Below, in pieces: positions 45,679-54,190 of a stretch of 64,000 bases of DNA. The stretch is taken from positions 27,506 to 91,505 of the forward strand of contig JAFUFS010000018.1 of assembly GCA_017469745.1 (NCBI GenBank), written 5' to 3'. A program made the translations under genes and the position numbers. The number at the start of each line of letters is the position of its first letter. Positions within the stretch are counted from its first letter, which is position 1. Origin of the DNA: Bacteroidales bacterium (lineage in GTDB: Bacteria; Bacteroidota; Bacteroidia; Bacteroidales; UBA932). The notes below the pieces were generated by a model. It did no database searches. It worked only from the letters and a program-made list of their open reading frames with translations, and was not told the DNA's origin.

Positions 45679-47652
45679 TTATTTGAACAGATCAAGTACA
45701 TAGACGCCTCGTGCAGGCATCTTGACGGGAGCAGTCAAGTCGACGACCTCTCCGGTGACCGCATCCTTGCCTTTGGTGAAGTCCTTTATCACCTCAGAGA
45801 AACGCCCCATGTTCACATCACGGACTTCATCGGAGCCGTTCAGCATGACCAGGACGGTGTTCTTCCCGTCGGTCCGGGCGTAGACATAGCATTTAGTCTG
45901 GTTGTCAGGGGTGTAGTGGATCAGCTTTCCCTCGGTCACGGGTTTTGAAGTCCGGCGCCAGTTGAGCAGTTTGCTGGCGAAGTCCCAGCACTCGTTCTGG
46001 AAGTCGGTACGACCCTCACGGGTGAAGGCGTTGACCTTGTCTTCCTTCCAGCCACCGGGGAAATCGGTCCTCATCTGCTCACGGCCTGCCAAGGCGATCT
46101 CCGTGCCATAATAGATCTGAGGAATGCCACGTGTGGTGAGCAGGAAGGCAAGTCCCTGCTTCAGCTTCCAGGCAGGATCACCGGGATTCATGAAGCGGGT
46201 GATGTCGTGGTTGTCAAGGAAGGTCAGGACATAGTTGGGATCCGGGAACAGGAAGTCCTGGGTGATCACTTCGTACATCTTGAACAGACCGGCTTCGGAA
46301 CCTTCGCTGGTGTTGCTCTCCTTGAGGATTTCCCTCTGAGTGGTGAAGGTCAGGTCGAAATCCATCACTGTCTTGAGATGGGAGTCGTTCGGATTGATGG
46401 CGGAGCCTCTCTGCCACCAGCCGGCAGCGGAATTACGGGGATACCAGCCCTCTCCGACTATGTTGAAATCAGGATATTCAGCCTCGATCTCGTCGCACCA
46501 GCGGACCATGAAATCGTAGTCGGCGTAGGGGTAGGTGTCCATCCTGATGCCGTCCACGCGGGCATATTCAATCCACCAGATGCTGTTCTGGATCAGGTAG
46601 GTGGCCAGATGGCGGTTCCTCTGGTTGAGATCGGGCATTCCGCCGGAGAACCAGCCGTCGATCAGGATGTCCTTCTCGGTCTGGGGAGCATGGGGATCCA
46701 TGAGGACCCATTTGTAGTGGGTGGTGTTGACAAGGCCTTCAAGGCGCTGTCCCCTCTGCCACTGGCCGGGACCTGCCGCAGGCTGCTGCGGGCGCTGGGC
46801 GGCCTGCTGCTTCTGGCGCTCTCCGAGCTTCGTGGCATAGTCGTTCTGGTTGAACCAGTCATCATCCGGGATGTCCGTGATCCACCAGTGGGTGCTGCCG
46901 GAATGATTGAATATCATGTCCATCACCACCTTGATGTCCCTTGAATGGGCGGCCTCGATCATGTCGCAGTACTCCTCGTTGGAACCGAGGCGGGGATCGA
47001 TAAGGTAGAAGTCCGAAATGGCATAGCCGTGCGAAGCATTGCTCCGGTTGTACTGGACCGGATTCAGCCAGATGGCGGTAACTCCAAGATTGTCAATATA
47101 TTCAAGATGCTCCTTGATGCCCTGGAGGTCACCTCCGTGGTGGGCGCCGCCGTTCTCGCGGTTGACCTTGAATTCCTCCCACTCGTCATTGGCGGGATTG
47201 CCGTTGGCGAAGCGGTCGGGCATGATCAGGTAAAGCACATCCTTGGTCGTGAATCCCTGGGCTCCCTTCTTGTTGTTCCTGGGCTTGAGTTCGAAGGTCT
47301 TCTCCGTCTTCTTGCGTCCGGACTTGAAAGTGAAGGTCATGGTACCCGGTGCGGCTGCCTCGGTGACATCGAGGTAGACGAACAGGTAGTTCGGGTTCTT
47401 CACCTTGGCCACCTCCTTGACGGAGACGCCGGGATAGTCGGCCAGGGAGAATTCGCTCAAGGCTATGTCCTTGCCGTAGAACATCACCTGGAGTTCGTGG
47501 TTTTTCATACCTGAGTACCAGAAAGGGGGATCCATTCGCTGGATCTGGGGTGCGGCACTTTTTGCTGCTGCTGTCAAGTTCGATGAGACAGTCACGTTGA
47601 GACTGAAAGCCAGGGCGATTGCTACCGCCGAAAGTAACTTACTGCTTCGCAT
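45679..47652 (-). CDS. GH13 alpha-amylase family enzyme (SusA/cyclomaltodextrinase-like), secreted
   Basis: 657 residues from the ATG at 47652 (M-R-S-S-K-L-L-S), with a signal peptide. An N-terminal Ig-like domain of the cyclomaltodextrinase type (about 35-125) is followed by the GH13 barrel: D-G-I-R-M-D-T (nucleophile Asp), I-V-G-E-G-W (acid/base Glu), F-L-D-N-H-D-I-T-R (third Asp), and a C-terminal beta domain ending P-A-R-G-V-Y-V-L. It should cut alpha-glucans or maltodextrins in the periplasm, like SusA. Oddity: a Gln/Pro/Ala/Gly-rich insert (around 46745-46825) sits between two barrel elements. No SusC/SusD pair is in the window. Confidence 0.88.
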   Translation of the reverse strand: MRSSKLLSAVAIALAFSLNVTVSSNLTAAAKSAAPQIQRMDPPFWYSGMKNHELQVMFYGKDIALSEFSLADYPGVSVKEVAKVKNPNYLFVYLDVTEAAAPGTMTFTFKSGRKKTEKTFELKPRNNKKGAQGFTTKDVLYLIMPDRFANGNPANDEWEEFKVNRENGGAHHGGDLQGIKEHLEYIDNLGVTAIWLNPVQYNRSNASHGYAISDFYLIDPRLGSNEEYCDMIEAAHSRDIKVVMDMIFNHSGSTHWWITDIPDDDWFNQNDYATKLGERQKQQAAQRPQQPAAGPGQWQRGQRLEGLVNTTHYKWVLMDPHAPQTEKDILIDGWFSGGMPDLNQRNRHLATYLIQNSIWWIEYARVDGIRMDTYPYADYDFMVRWCDEIEAEYPDFNIVGEGWYPRNSAAGWWQRGSAINPNDSHLKTVMDFDLTFTTQREILKESNTSEGSEAGLFKMYEVITQDFLFPDPNYVLTFLDNHDITRFMNPGDPAWKLKQGLAFLLTTRGIPQIYYGTEIALAGREQMRTDFPGGWKEDKVNAFTREGRTDFQNECWDFASKLLNWRRTSKPVTEGKLIHYTPDNQTKCYVYARTDGKNTVLVMLNGSDEVRDVNMGRFSEVIKDFTKGKDAVTGEVVDLTAPVKMPARGVYVLDLFK

Positions 47653-47716
47653 GATTGTAGATTGGGGCAATTATATTGTTTGCTAAGATAATGAATTATT
47701 TGTAATCTGTTTTACG

Positions 47717-47724
47717 TAACTTTG
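47717..47724 (+). promoter_or_regulatory. -7 promoter element of the PLP-lyase gene
   Basis: TAACTTTG matches TAnnTTTG exactly, only 7 bases before the ATG at 47732, so the message would be almost leaderless or start very close to the ATG. The nearest TTTG (47699-47702) is 14 bases upstream, short of the usual 19-23. Confidence 0.4.
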
Positions 47725-47731
47725 TCTCTAC

Positions 47732-48982
47732 ATGGAGAGAAGGACTTTTTTGAAAGATATGGCGATCGCCGGTGCCTCGGCCATGGTGCCGGGGTCGATC
47801 CTTTCGTCATGCGCGAAGGACAGCAGTAAGGAGGCCTCTTTTGACGAATTGATCGACAGGGGCGGAACGTGGAGCATCAAGTACGGCAGAGCCACTGACG
47901 GAGAGATCCCGATGTGGATAGCCGACATGGATTTCAAAACCGATCCCTACGTGGCGAACGCCCTTAAGGAAAGGCTGGACAGGGATGTCCTCGGCTACAT
48001 CTCGACTCCTCCTGAGTTTTTCGATGCCGTGGCTTTCTGGGAACGGTCCTACCACGGTTTCGACGTGGACAGGGAATGGATAGGCTACGCCCCGGGAGTG
48101 ATTACCGGAATCAACCAGGCCTACCTGGCTTTCACAAATCCCGGCGACAAGGTTATAATCCAACCTCCGGTCTACGACCATTTCAAGCTTTACATCGAGC
48201 GTCTCGGAAGGGTGGCCGTGGACAATCCGATGATATTCGAAGACGGAAAGTACAGGATGGATTTCGAGGGACTGGAGCGTCTCTTCGATGAACGGACCAA
48301 GATGCTCGTCCTCTGCAATCCCCACAACCCCTGCGGCATCCTCTGGGACAAGGATACCCTGGTGCGCCTCGCGGAAATCTGCGAGAAGCACGGGGTGATC
48401 GTGGTGTCCGACGAGATCCACGGCGACCTCGCCCTCTACGGGCGGAAGCACACTCCTTTCTGCAGCGTCAGCGAAACCGCTAAGAGGGTCGGCATCATCA
48501 TAGCTGGACCGACCAAGGCTTTCAACCTCGCCGGCCTCGCGGGAACCGCCTTCTGCATCATACCTGATGAAGAAAAAAGGAACCGTTACCTTGGAGCCCT
48601 GAAGGATGCCAAACTCTACGAGCCTTCGATCATGACAATAGTCTCGGTGATAGCCGCCTACAGGGAAGACACCGCCTGGCTGGAGTCCCTGAAACGTTAC
48701 ATCGAGGCCAACGTCGCAAAGGTTGAGAAGTTCTTCAGCGAGAATGATTTAGGAATATCCCCTATCAGGCCGCAGGCCTCCTTCCTGGTCTGGCTGGACT
48801 GCCGGAAACTCGGCCTCCCGCAGGAAGAACTCATGGAGCGTTTCAGGAAGAAGGCGAAGATAATTCCGAGCGACGGAAGCTCCTACGGTCCGGGCGGCGA
48901 AGGTTTCGCCAGGCTGAATGTCGGCTGTCCTGCAAGCCTTCTGGATGAAGCACTTGGGAGAGTCCTCAAGGCTTTCGCATAA
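47732..48982 (+). CDS. PatB/MalY-type PLP C-S lyase/aminotransferase with Tat-lipoprotein signal
   Basis: 416 residues of a fold-type I PLP enzyme of the MalY/PatB cystathionine beta-lyase group: M-W-I-A-D-M-D-F near 63, C-N-P-H-N-P-C-G near 195, S-D-E-I-H-G-D-L near 229, and the PLP Lys near 263 in G-P-T-K-A-F-N. Oddity: the first 30 residues are not the usual cytosolic start. They read E-R-R-T-F-L-K, a hydrophobic stretch and L-S-S-C with Cys 27, a twin-arginine signal with a lipobox. Tat export would carry the folded, cofactor-loaded enzyme. It would cleave C-S bonds or transaminate outside the cytosol. A separate promoter serves the next gene. Confidence 0.85.
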   Translation: MERRTFLKDMAIAGASAMVPGSILSSCAKDSSKEASFDELIDRGGTWSIKYGRATDGEIPMWIADMDFKTDPYVANALKERLDRDVLGYISTPPEFFDAVAFWERSYHGFDVDREWIGYAPGVITGINQAYLAFTNPGDKVIIQPPVYDHFKLYIERLGRVAVDNPMIFEDGKYRMDFEGLERLFDERTKMLVLCNPHNPCGILWDKDTLVRLAEICEKHGVIVVSDEIHGDLALYGRKHTPFCSVSETAKRVGIIIAGPTKAFNLAGLAGTAFCIIPDEEKRNRYLGALKDAKLYEPSIMTIVSVIAAYREDTAWLESLKRYIEANVAKVEKFFSENDLGISPIRPQASFLVWLDCRKLGLPQEELMERFRKKAKIIPSDGSSYGPGGEGFARLNVGCPASLLDEALGRVLKAFA

Positions 48983-48996
48983 TCCGAAAAAAAGTT

Positions 48997-49004
48997 TATT
49001 TTTG
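48997..49004 (+). promoter_or_regulatory. -7 promoter element of the tannase-like gene
   Basis: TATTTTTG fits TAnnTTTG exactly; TTTC lies 20 bases upstream as a partial -33 box. The ATG is 18 bases downstream. Confidence 0.45.
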
Positions 49005-49022
49005 CTGTAAGCACATTCTAAG

Positions 49023-50717
49023 ATGAAAAGGTTTTCAGCATTTTTTTTGATGGTCCTGGCTGCCTGCGTTTCCTTAGCAGGATCAGGTAAGGACAAGGGT
49101 GAAAGCATTACACTCAAAACGGCTCAGAAAAGCATCCTGAACGTAACTGTCGACGGGACCCCGGTCAAGGTGACCCGCTTTGTCGACAACTATGTCACCC
49201 AACCCAACAGGCCCGAAGACCAGAAGATCACCATCTATATCCCCGATAACGCCACCAAGGCCTCGCCCATCCTCTTCTACGTCAACAACGGAGGATGGAT
49301 GTCCAATGCCTATCCCGAGAACACGATCAAGGACGGGCAGGATTATGACGGTACTTCCAACAAAGTCGGAGTGGCCCTCAAGGAAGGCTACGTGGTCGTC
49401 TCCTACGGCGGCCGCAGCCGCGGCAACGGAATGACCGACGGGAAGTACCTCGGACACTCCCCTGCCATCATGGTGGACACCAAGGCAGCCATCCGCTACC
49501 TCCGCTTCAACAAGAAGGCCCTCCCGGCAGGTGACACCGAGAAGATCATCGTGACCGGCACCTCCGGCGGCGGCGCCCTCTCGACCGTGATCGCTGCCAG
49601 CGGCAACAGCCCGGATTTCTATGAATATCTCTACGAAATCGGTGCTGCCGGAATAGTCCGGAATGCCGATGGAACATATTCATCGAAACCAGGCGTCGGG
49701 GACAATGTCCTGGGAGTCATAGCCTACTGCCCCATAACCGACCTCGGCCACTCCTGCTACGCCTACGAGTGGCTGTTCGGCAGCACCCGCAAGGCCCTCT
49801 GCCTGGCCGGAGAGATGAAGTACAACTATGTGGACGAGAAGACCTTGCTGACCGCTTCGGACGCCCTGGCCGCCATGTATGTTCCCTACCTCAACGGTCT
49901 GGGACTCAAGGACGAAGCCGGCAAGCCGATCAATGACGGCAACCTCAAGGAGCACATAACGGCCTTGATGAAGGAGGAGATCGACAAGACCATAGCCGAG
50001 ATCGGCATCGACCGGATGAAGCAGGACATCGAGCAGGAGATCCGCGCTCGCCGCTTCGGCGGTCCCGGTGCTGGCGGCCCTGGCGGAGCAGGCAGGCCCG
50101 GCGGAGCCCGCCCCGGTACAGCAGGAGCCCCTTCGGAAGCTGCTGGCAACCAGCCCGTGCAGCACAGGGTGAACAACGGTTGGCTGACCTTCAATGAGGA
50201 CGGCACCTACGACTACGACCTGGACAAGCATCTCTATTACCTTGCCAAGTACACCGCCCTCAAGGCCGCCCCTTCGTTCTCCAACGTCGGTCTCTACGAC
50301 AACAACATGAACGAGGACACCCTCTTCGGCACCGAGGATCAGGAATATTCCCCCTTCAACGCCTGGTCATGGAACCACGACATCCGCAAGAACAGCGTCG
50401 GCCTGGATGACACCGGCCTCACTTGGGACAAGTTCATCAAGACCGACGACGGCAAACTGCTCTTCAAACAGATGAAGATGACCTGCGCAATGGATTATAT
50501 TCTTGAAAACACCGCCGACGTCGCTCCCTACTGGTACGTCCGCCACGGAATGGATGACCGCGACAACTCCTTCGCCATCGAGGCCGAGCTCTTCTACTCG
50601 GTGAGGACCAGCCCCAAGGTGAAGGCCCACGATGTCGGTTTTGCCTGGCTCAAGCCCCACAGTGGCGACTACGACGTTCCCGAGGCCTATTCCTGGCTGA
50701 AGGAAGTTCTCAAATAG
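49023..50717 (+). CDS. Secreted alpha/beta-hydrolase, subtype B tannase-like
   Basis: 564 residues with a signal peptide (MKRFSAFFLMVLAACVSLAG). The nucleophile elbow is G-T-S-G-G-G with Ser near 181; Y-V-N-N-G-G-W carries the oxyanion region near 88. The C-terminal R-H-G-M-D-D-R-D-N-S-F-A matches the R-H-G-x-x-D-R-D motif with the catalytic His/Asp of subtype B tannases, which split galloyl or other hydroxycinnamoyl esters. Oddity: a Gly/Pro/Ala/Arg-rich insert lies at about residues 345-378. The serine hydrolase gene starts 12 bases later. Substrate is uncertain; a plant phenolic ester fits the other plant-glycan genes. Confidence 0.8.
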   Translation: MKRFSAFFLMVLAACVSLAGSGKDKGESITLKTAQKSILNVTVDGTPVKVTRFVDNYVTQPNRPEDQKITIYIPDNATKASPILFYVNNGGWMSNAYPENTIKDGQDYDGTSNKVGVALKEGYVVVSYGGRSRGNGMTDGKYLGHSPAIMVDTKAAIRYLRFNKKALPAGDTEKIIVTGTSGGGALSTVIAASGNSPDFYEYLYEIGAAGIVRNADGTYSSKPGVGDNVLGVIAYCPITDLGHSCYAYEWLFGSTRKALCLAGEMKYNYVDEKTLLTASDALAAMYVPYLNGLGLKDEAGKPINDGNLKEHITALMKEEIDKTIAEIGIDRMKQDIEQEIRARRFGGPGAGGPGGAGRPGGARPGTAGAPSEAAGNQPVQHRVNNGWLTFNEDGTYDYDLDKHLYYLAKYTALKAAPSFSNVGLYDNNMNEDTLFGTEDQEYSPFNAWSWNHDIRKNSVGLDDTGLTWDKFIKTDDGKLLFKQMKMTCAMDYILENTADVAPYWYVRHGMDDRDNSFAIEAELFYSVRTSPKVKAHDVGFAWLKPHSGDYDVPEAYSWLKEVLK

Positions 50718-50729
50718 CATATATTCACG

Positions 50730-52061
50730 ATGAAAAGGACCACGCGAAATATTCTCAGGATTACCCTGGCAGTACTTGCCGCGGCCCTTCTGGGCGGCTG
50801 CCTGTACCTCAACAGACTGATGCCCATCATCACGGGATATGCTGCCAAGAACCTCGCCTCCGCAGTCTTCATCTCGGGCAGGGAGCCCGCAGACGTGGAG
50901 GCCCTGGACCTTGATTTCTCAGCCATCAAGTTCACCCGCAACCGTGTCGATTTCGAGAAACGCACCGTGACAAGCCGCTTCCTGTGGGGCAAGTCAACTG
51001 CTGTGTTCCGCGACGGCTACGGCGTCACCCTGCTGCGTGGCAAGGATAAGGAAGCGCTTCTGGCGCAAAAATGGCCGCTGGCAGCCGACGAGGCTGGCTG
51101 TCCGGCGCTGCCTCCGGGAGACTCGGCCCTTACGGCCAGGCTGGAGAGTGTTGCCCGCACACTGGTCGACGAGCGGAGTTACAACGGTCATCCGTTCGCC
51201 TTCGTTGTCCTGCACAAAGGTGCAGTGGTGGCAGAGCGCTACGACAAGGGACTCGGGCCCGACACAAAACTGCTGAGCTGGAGCATGGCCAAGAGCTTCA
51301 CAAACGCCATCGCCGGTCTCATGGCAGGGGACGGGATGATAGACATCCATGCCCCTTTGGACATCCCGGAATGGCAGAATGACGGCCGCAGGGACATAAC
51401 CTTGAACGACCTCCTGCAGATGCAAAGCGGCCTCGAGTGGAACGAGGACTACGGCAACCGGTCGGATGTAAACCTGATGTTGCACCGAGAGACCGACATG
51501 GGCGCTTTCGCCCAGTCCAAGCCGCTCCAGTACGAGCCAGGCACGCATTGGTACTATTCCAGCGGCACTTCCAACATCGTAATGCGCTACCTTCGCGGGA
51601 AGTTCTCTTCAGACGAAGCCTTCCTTGAATATATTCACGAACGTCTCTTCGCTCCCCTGGGCATCCACAACCCTTATTTTGAACAGGACATTTCCGGCAC
51701 TCCTGTAGGATCGTCCTACCTTTATGCCACGGCACGTGACTACGCCCGTTTCGGGCAGATGTACCTGGAAGACGGCTGCGTGGACGGTATACGGATCCTT
51801 CCGGAAGGATGGGTGGACTACAGTGTCACCCCCGCCTCGGACAGCAAGGGAGCCTACGGTGCATTCTTCTGGCTTAACCGGGACAAATCCACTCCAGACG
51901 CCCCGGAAGACATGTTTGCATGCTTAGGCCATGACGGCCAGCGGATCTACATCATTCCCTCGAAAGAACTCGTGGTGGTGGTCCTGAGCTGTTCGCACCT
52001 TCCCGACAACATGATCTCATTCGGCCGCCTCCTGAAAGACATCCTGGCCCAGATGGCGTAA
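50730..52061 (+). CDS. Serine hydrolase of the class C beta-lactamase / esterase fold
   Basis: 443 residues. One N-terminal membrane segment (about 8-28) precedes the catalytic domain. The S-x-x-K motif is S-M-A-K near 184; the second motif is Y-S-S-G-T-S-N near 270, and the third H-D-G-Q near 400, as in penicillin-binding-protein-like esterases. Most such proteins act on esters or D-peptides rather than causing resistance. It is co-directional with the tannase-like gene. GC-rich host-like sequence ends here: the next 12 kb are accessory. Confidence 0.85.
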   Translation: MKRTTRNILRITLAVLAAALLGGCLYLNRLMPIITGYAAKNLASAVFISGREPADVEALDLDFSAIKFTRNRVDFEKRTVTSRFLWGKSTAVFRDGYGVTLLRGKDKEALLAQKWPLAADEAGCPALPPGDSALTARLESVARTLVDERSYNGHPFAFVVLHKGAVVAERYDKGLGPDTKLLSWSMAKSFTNAIAGLMAGDGMIDIHAPLDIPEWQNDGRRDITLNDLLQMQSGLEWNEDYGNRSDVNLMLHRETDMGAFAQSKPLQYEPGTHWYYSSGTSNIVMRYLRGKFSSDEAFLEYIHERLFAPLGIHNPYFEQDISGTPVGSSYLYATARDYARFGQMYLEDGCVDGIRILPEGWVDYSVTPASDSKGAYGAFFWLNRDKSTPDAPEDMFACLGHDGQRIYIIPSKELVVVVLSCSHLPDNMISFGRLLKDILAQMA

Positions 52062-52065
52062 ATCC

Positions 52066-52187
52066 TTACTTTTCGATCCGCAGTGACCCATCGTCTTCCA
52101 GGGCTATGGTGTCGCCTTCATTACTTTGTCGCCGCACAGGCGCTTGACCTCGTCGTAGTTGGTGCCGGTGTAAAGGATGCGGGTCAT
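52066..52187 (-). pseudogene. Decayed small gene (frameshifted fragment)
   Basis: The minus strand from an ATG at 52187 reads MTRILYTGTNYDEVKRLCGD and hits a stop soon after; another frame then gives E-G-D-T-I-A-L-E-D-D-G-S-L-R-I-E-K and a stop at 52066. The two halves look like the ends of one short protein with the middle deleted. Small proteins with this kind of start are met in Bacteroidota mobile DNA (from memory). It marks the left edge of the accessory region. Confidence 0.5.
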
Positions 52188-52355
52188 AAGGTTTTGGAAT
52201 ATGTTTTAATGGAAGTAGAAAGATACGAAGATTTTTCTTTCTTGGGCGCATCTTCATTCTTCCACTTTCGGTCTCCGGGATAACGTTGTTTTGGCTGTTC
52301 GGTAAACTCTGTGTGTAGTTTTGCTGTTTTAGTATTAATAGACATCTCTTTTTAT

Positions 52356-52363
52356 TATCTTTG
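52356..52363 (+). promoter_or_regulatory. -7 promoter element before the frameshifted hypothetical gene
   Basis: TATCTTTG matches the consensus. A leader of about 95 bases follows before the ATG at 52465; the -33 element is not clear. The rest of 52190-52460 holds no gene I can support. Confidence 0.35.
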
Positions 52364-52464
52364 CACATGCATCAAGAGTCTCCCATGAGGAGCGCCAACC
52401 GAGCAGCCAGAAGCCACGGTGGCAAAGCGATGCGGATTGTTCAACATCAAAAAAAGTCTGTATT

Positions 52465-52829
52465 ATGTTTCCGTATGTGAATGAAATCTATGCTCGCTAC
52501 AATGATTGGAAGGATAACGAGCGATTCTACTTCATCCCACTAAAAATGCGTCTGCTTTACGCCCATCCACCAGGTGGAATCTATATGGCTCCAGATCCTG
52601 TGTTTCTTGGCACGTACGTCAGAAATAACATTGAATTCAGCGATTACTTCTCCGCTAACTGCCCGGATTGTGGACAGAAGCTTTATCCTTATCACATTGA
52701 CGGATGCCCCACAAACGAGAGGGTGGATTTGATCAATCACGCCTTGAAAAGATCCTCCTGCTTAAACCTGATTTCAAAGCAGCCACAATTGAGGAACTGA
52801 TAGAATTCCTGAAAGAGAAAGACAAATAA
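52465..52829 (+). pseudogene. Hypothetical gene with a 3' frameshift
   Basis: The frame starting MFPYVNEIYARYNDWKDN contains a possible zinc-ribbon half (C-P-D-C-G-Q-K) and ends at 52800. Near 52743, inside G-C-C-T-T-G-A-A-A-A-G, the other frame takes over with better protein-like text: L-E-K-I-L-L-L-K-P-D-F-K, then I-E-E-L-I-E-F-L-K-E-K-D-K and a stop at 52829. A one-base indel therefore seems to have replaced the real C-terminus. Product unknown. Its codons are AT-richer than those of the genes to the left. Confidence 0.5.
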
Positions 52830-53148
52830 TAATCCTTGAATAGCCGTGGGTGGAACTACAGGCCAACTCGTACGTATTATAAACGTTAAGACCCTTTGGA
52901 AATCAACTTCCTAGCCAATCATTCTAGTCACGGGTTGACTCCTGCCAGTAGAGGGAATCGTGACGCCGATTTTCACTTTCCTGCTTGTGCTTCTCGATAT
53001 GGTCGTCACCGGATTGTGCCTTGCTACGCTTCTGATTGCGATAACCACATATTCCTCCCAAGCTATAATGGCGATCGCTATTACAGCTCCTGTTAAACTT
53101 ATTCTTGTATCATCTGAAGCAGACCTGGGTTAATTCTCTGCCTAACTT
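52830..53148 (+). other. Intergenic stretch, no gene supported
   Basis: About 320 bases between the frameshifted gene and the truncated recombinase. A 66-codon open frame (52896-53096) lacks a normal start and any recognisable feature. It probably covers remnants of deleted DNA, since the recombinase frame opens directly after a stop codon at its 5' end. Confidence 0.5.
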
Positions 53149-54084
53149 GTGAAGGGCGGTCTCGATTTTCTCGACTTGCTTTCTGCGGGGTTTCGACGCG
53201 TCGACCTGACCACCTTCAAGAAGAATATCAAGTTCTCCGATCTGACGGAGGCTACCTTGACGGAGTTCGTCGCGTATATGCGCGACAGCAAGAAGCTTCG
53301 CACTCCCCGGAAAAAGAAGGGAGAAAGAGAGGATTATGATCAGGAGGACCTGGTGGGCCTGAAGAACTCCACCATTGAGAAGAAGCTGGGCTACCTCCGC
53401 TGGTTTTTGAACTGGGCGACCGACCGGGGCTACAACACCAACCTGGACTATAAGAAATTCCACCCGACCCTGAAGATGACGCAGCGGAAGGTCATTTACC
53501 TCACTAAAGAGGAAATCGCCCGCGTCCGCGACCTGGAACTCTCCGAGGCCCAGGCCTACTTGGATCCTATCCGGGACATCTTCCTGTTCTGCTGCTTCTC
53601 CGGCCTCCGTCACTCCGACGTCAACAACCTTCGTCGCAGCGACATTAAGGGCGACCACATCGAGGTCACGACCGTCAAGACAGCGGACAGCATCTCCATC
53701 GAGCTGAACAAGGTTACCAGGGATATTCTGGAGAAATACAAGGACACCCCCTTCAAGGACAACAAGGCCCTGCCGAACTACACCAACCAGGCAATGAACC
53801 GCGACATCAAGGAGCTGTGCAAACTCGCCGGTATCAATGAAGAGATCCGCGTCACCACCTACAAGGGTAACGTCCGCACGGACAAGATCCAGCCCAAGTG
53901 GGAACTCGTCGGCACCCACACCGGCCGCCGCACCTTCATCGTCAATGCCCTCTCCCTCGGCATCACCCCGAACATCGTGATGAAGTGGACCGGCCACTCC
54001 GACTACAAGGCCATGAAGCCCTACATCGATATCGTGGATTCCATCAAGGCGAGCTCGATGGCGAAGTTTGATGGGCTGATATAG
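53149..54084 (+). CDS. Tyrosine recombinase, N-terminally truncated
   Basis: 311 residues from a GTG that directly follows an in-frame stop. The core-binding (SAM-like) domain spans about 25-100 and the catalytic domain 110-311, with the complete catalytic set: Arg154 (S-G-L-R-H-S-D), Lys178, His257 and Arg260 (H-T-G-R-R), His283 (G-H-S-D) and Tyr292 (K-P-Y-I-D). Bacteroidota phage-type integrases are usually about 400 residues, so some 60-90 residues seem to be missing at the N-terminus. Composition is GC-rich, unlike the genes around it. From codon 101 onward it is duplicated 2.26 kb downstream. Confidence 0.8.
   Translation: MKGGLDFLDLLSAGFRRVDLTTFKKNIKFSDLTEATLTEFVAYMRDSKKLRTPRKKKGEREDYDQEDLVGLKNSTIEKKLGYLRWFLNWATDRGYNTNLDYKKFHPTLKMTQRKVIYLTKEEIARVRDLELSEAQAYLDPIRDIFLFCCFSGLRHSDVNNLRRSDIKGDHIEVTTVKTADSISIELNKVTRDILEKYKDTPFKDNKALPNYTNQAMNRDIKELCKLAGINEEIRVTTYKGNVRTDKIQPKWELVGTHTGRRTFIVNALSLGITPNIVMKWTGHSDYKAMKPYIDIVDSIKASSMAKFDGLI
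53449..54084 (+). repeat. Direct repeat, copy 1 (recombinase catalytic domain)
   Basis: This 636-base segment is repeated at 55709-56344 in the same orientation with no length change; the translated copies differ at seven residues that I could count. The repeat begins exactly at the Tyr101 codon. Recombination between the copies would delete the ATPase gene between them. Confidence 0.9.
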
Positions 54085-54090
54085 TATAGG

Positions 54091-54139
54091 AGAAAATCAG
54101 CCAAAACCAGAGGTTTTTCTTCATTTTGGCTGATTTTCT
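54091..54139 (+). repeat. Inverted repeat with CAGCCAAAA core, left of the ATPase gene
   Basis: AGAAAATCAGCCAAAA (54091-54106) and its exact complement (54124-54139) form a 16-bp perfect stem with a 17-base loop, 6 bases after the recombinase stop. It can act as a terminator in either direction. The same 9-base core forms the hairpin on the other side of the ATPase gene. Confidence 0.85.
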
Positions 54140-54161
54140 ATGGCAATAAAAGGATTATTAT

Positions 54162-54169
54162 TATCTTTG
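54162..54169 (+). promoter_or_regulatory. -7 promoter element of the ATPase gene
   Basis: TATCTTTG, 21 bases before the ATG at 54191. It lies inside the longer open frame from 54140, which therefore is not the true start. The right arm of the inverted repeat supplies a weak TTTC 23 bases upstream. Confidence 0.5.
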
Positions 54170-54190
54170 TCTCAACTAATTAGCATAACG

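Noticed and set aside
52896-53096. 66-codon open frame
   Set aside because: No ATG start, no recognisable family, surrounded by decayed DNA.
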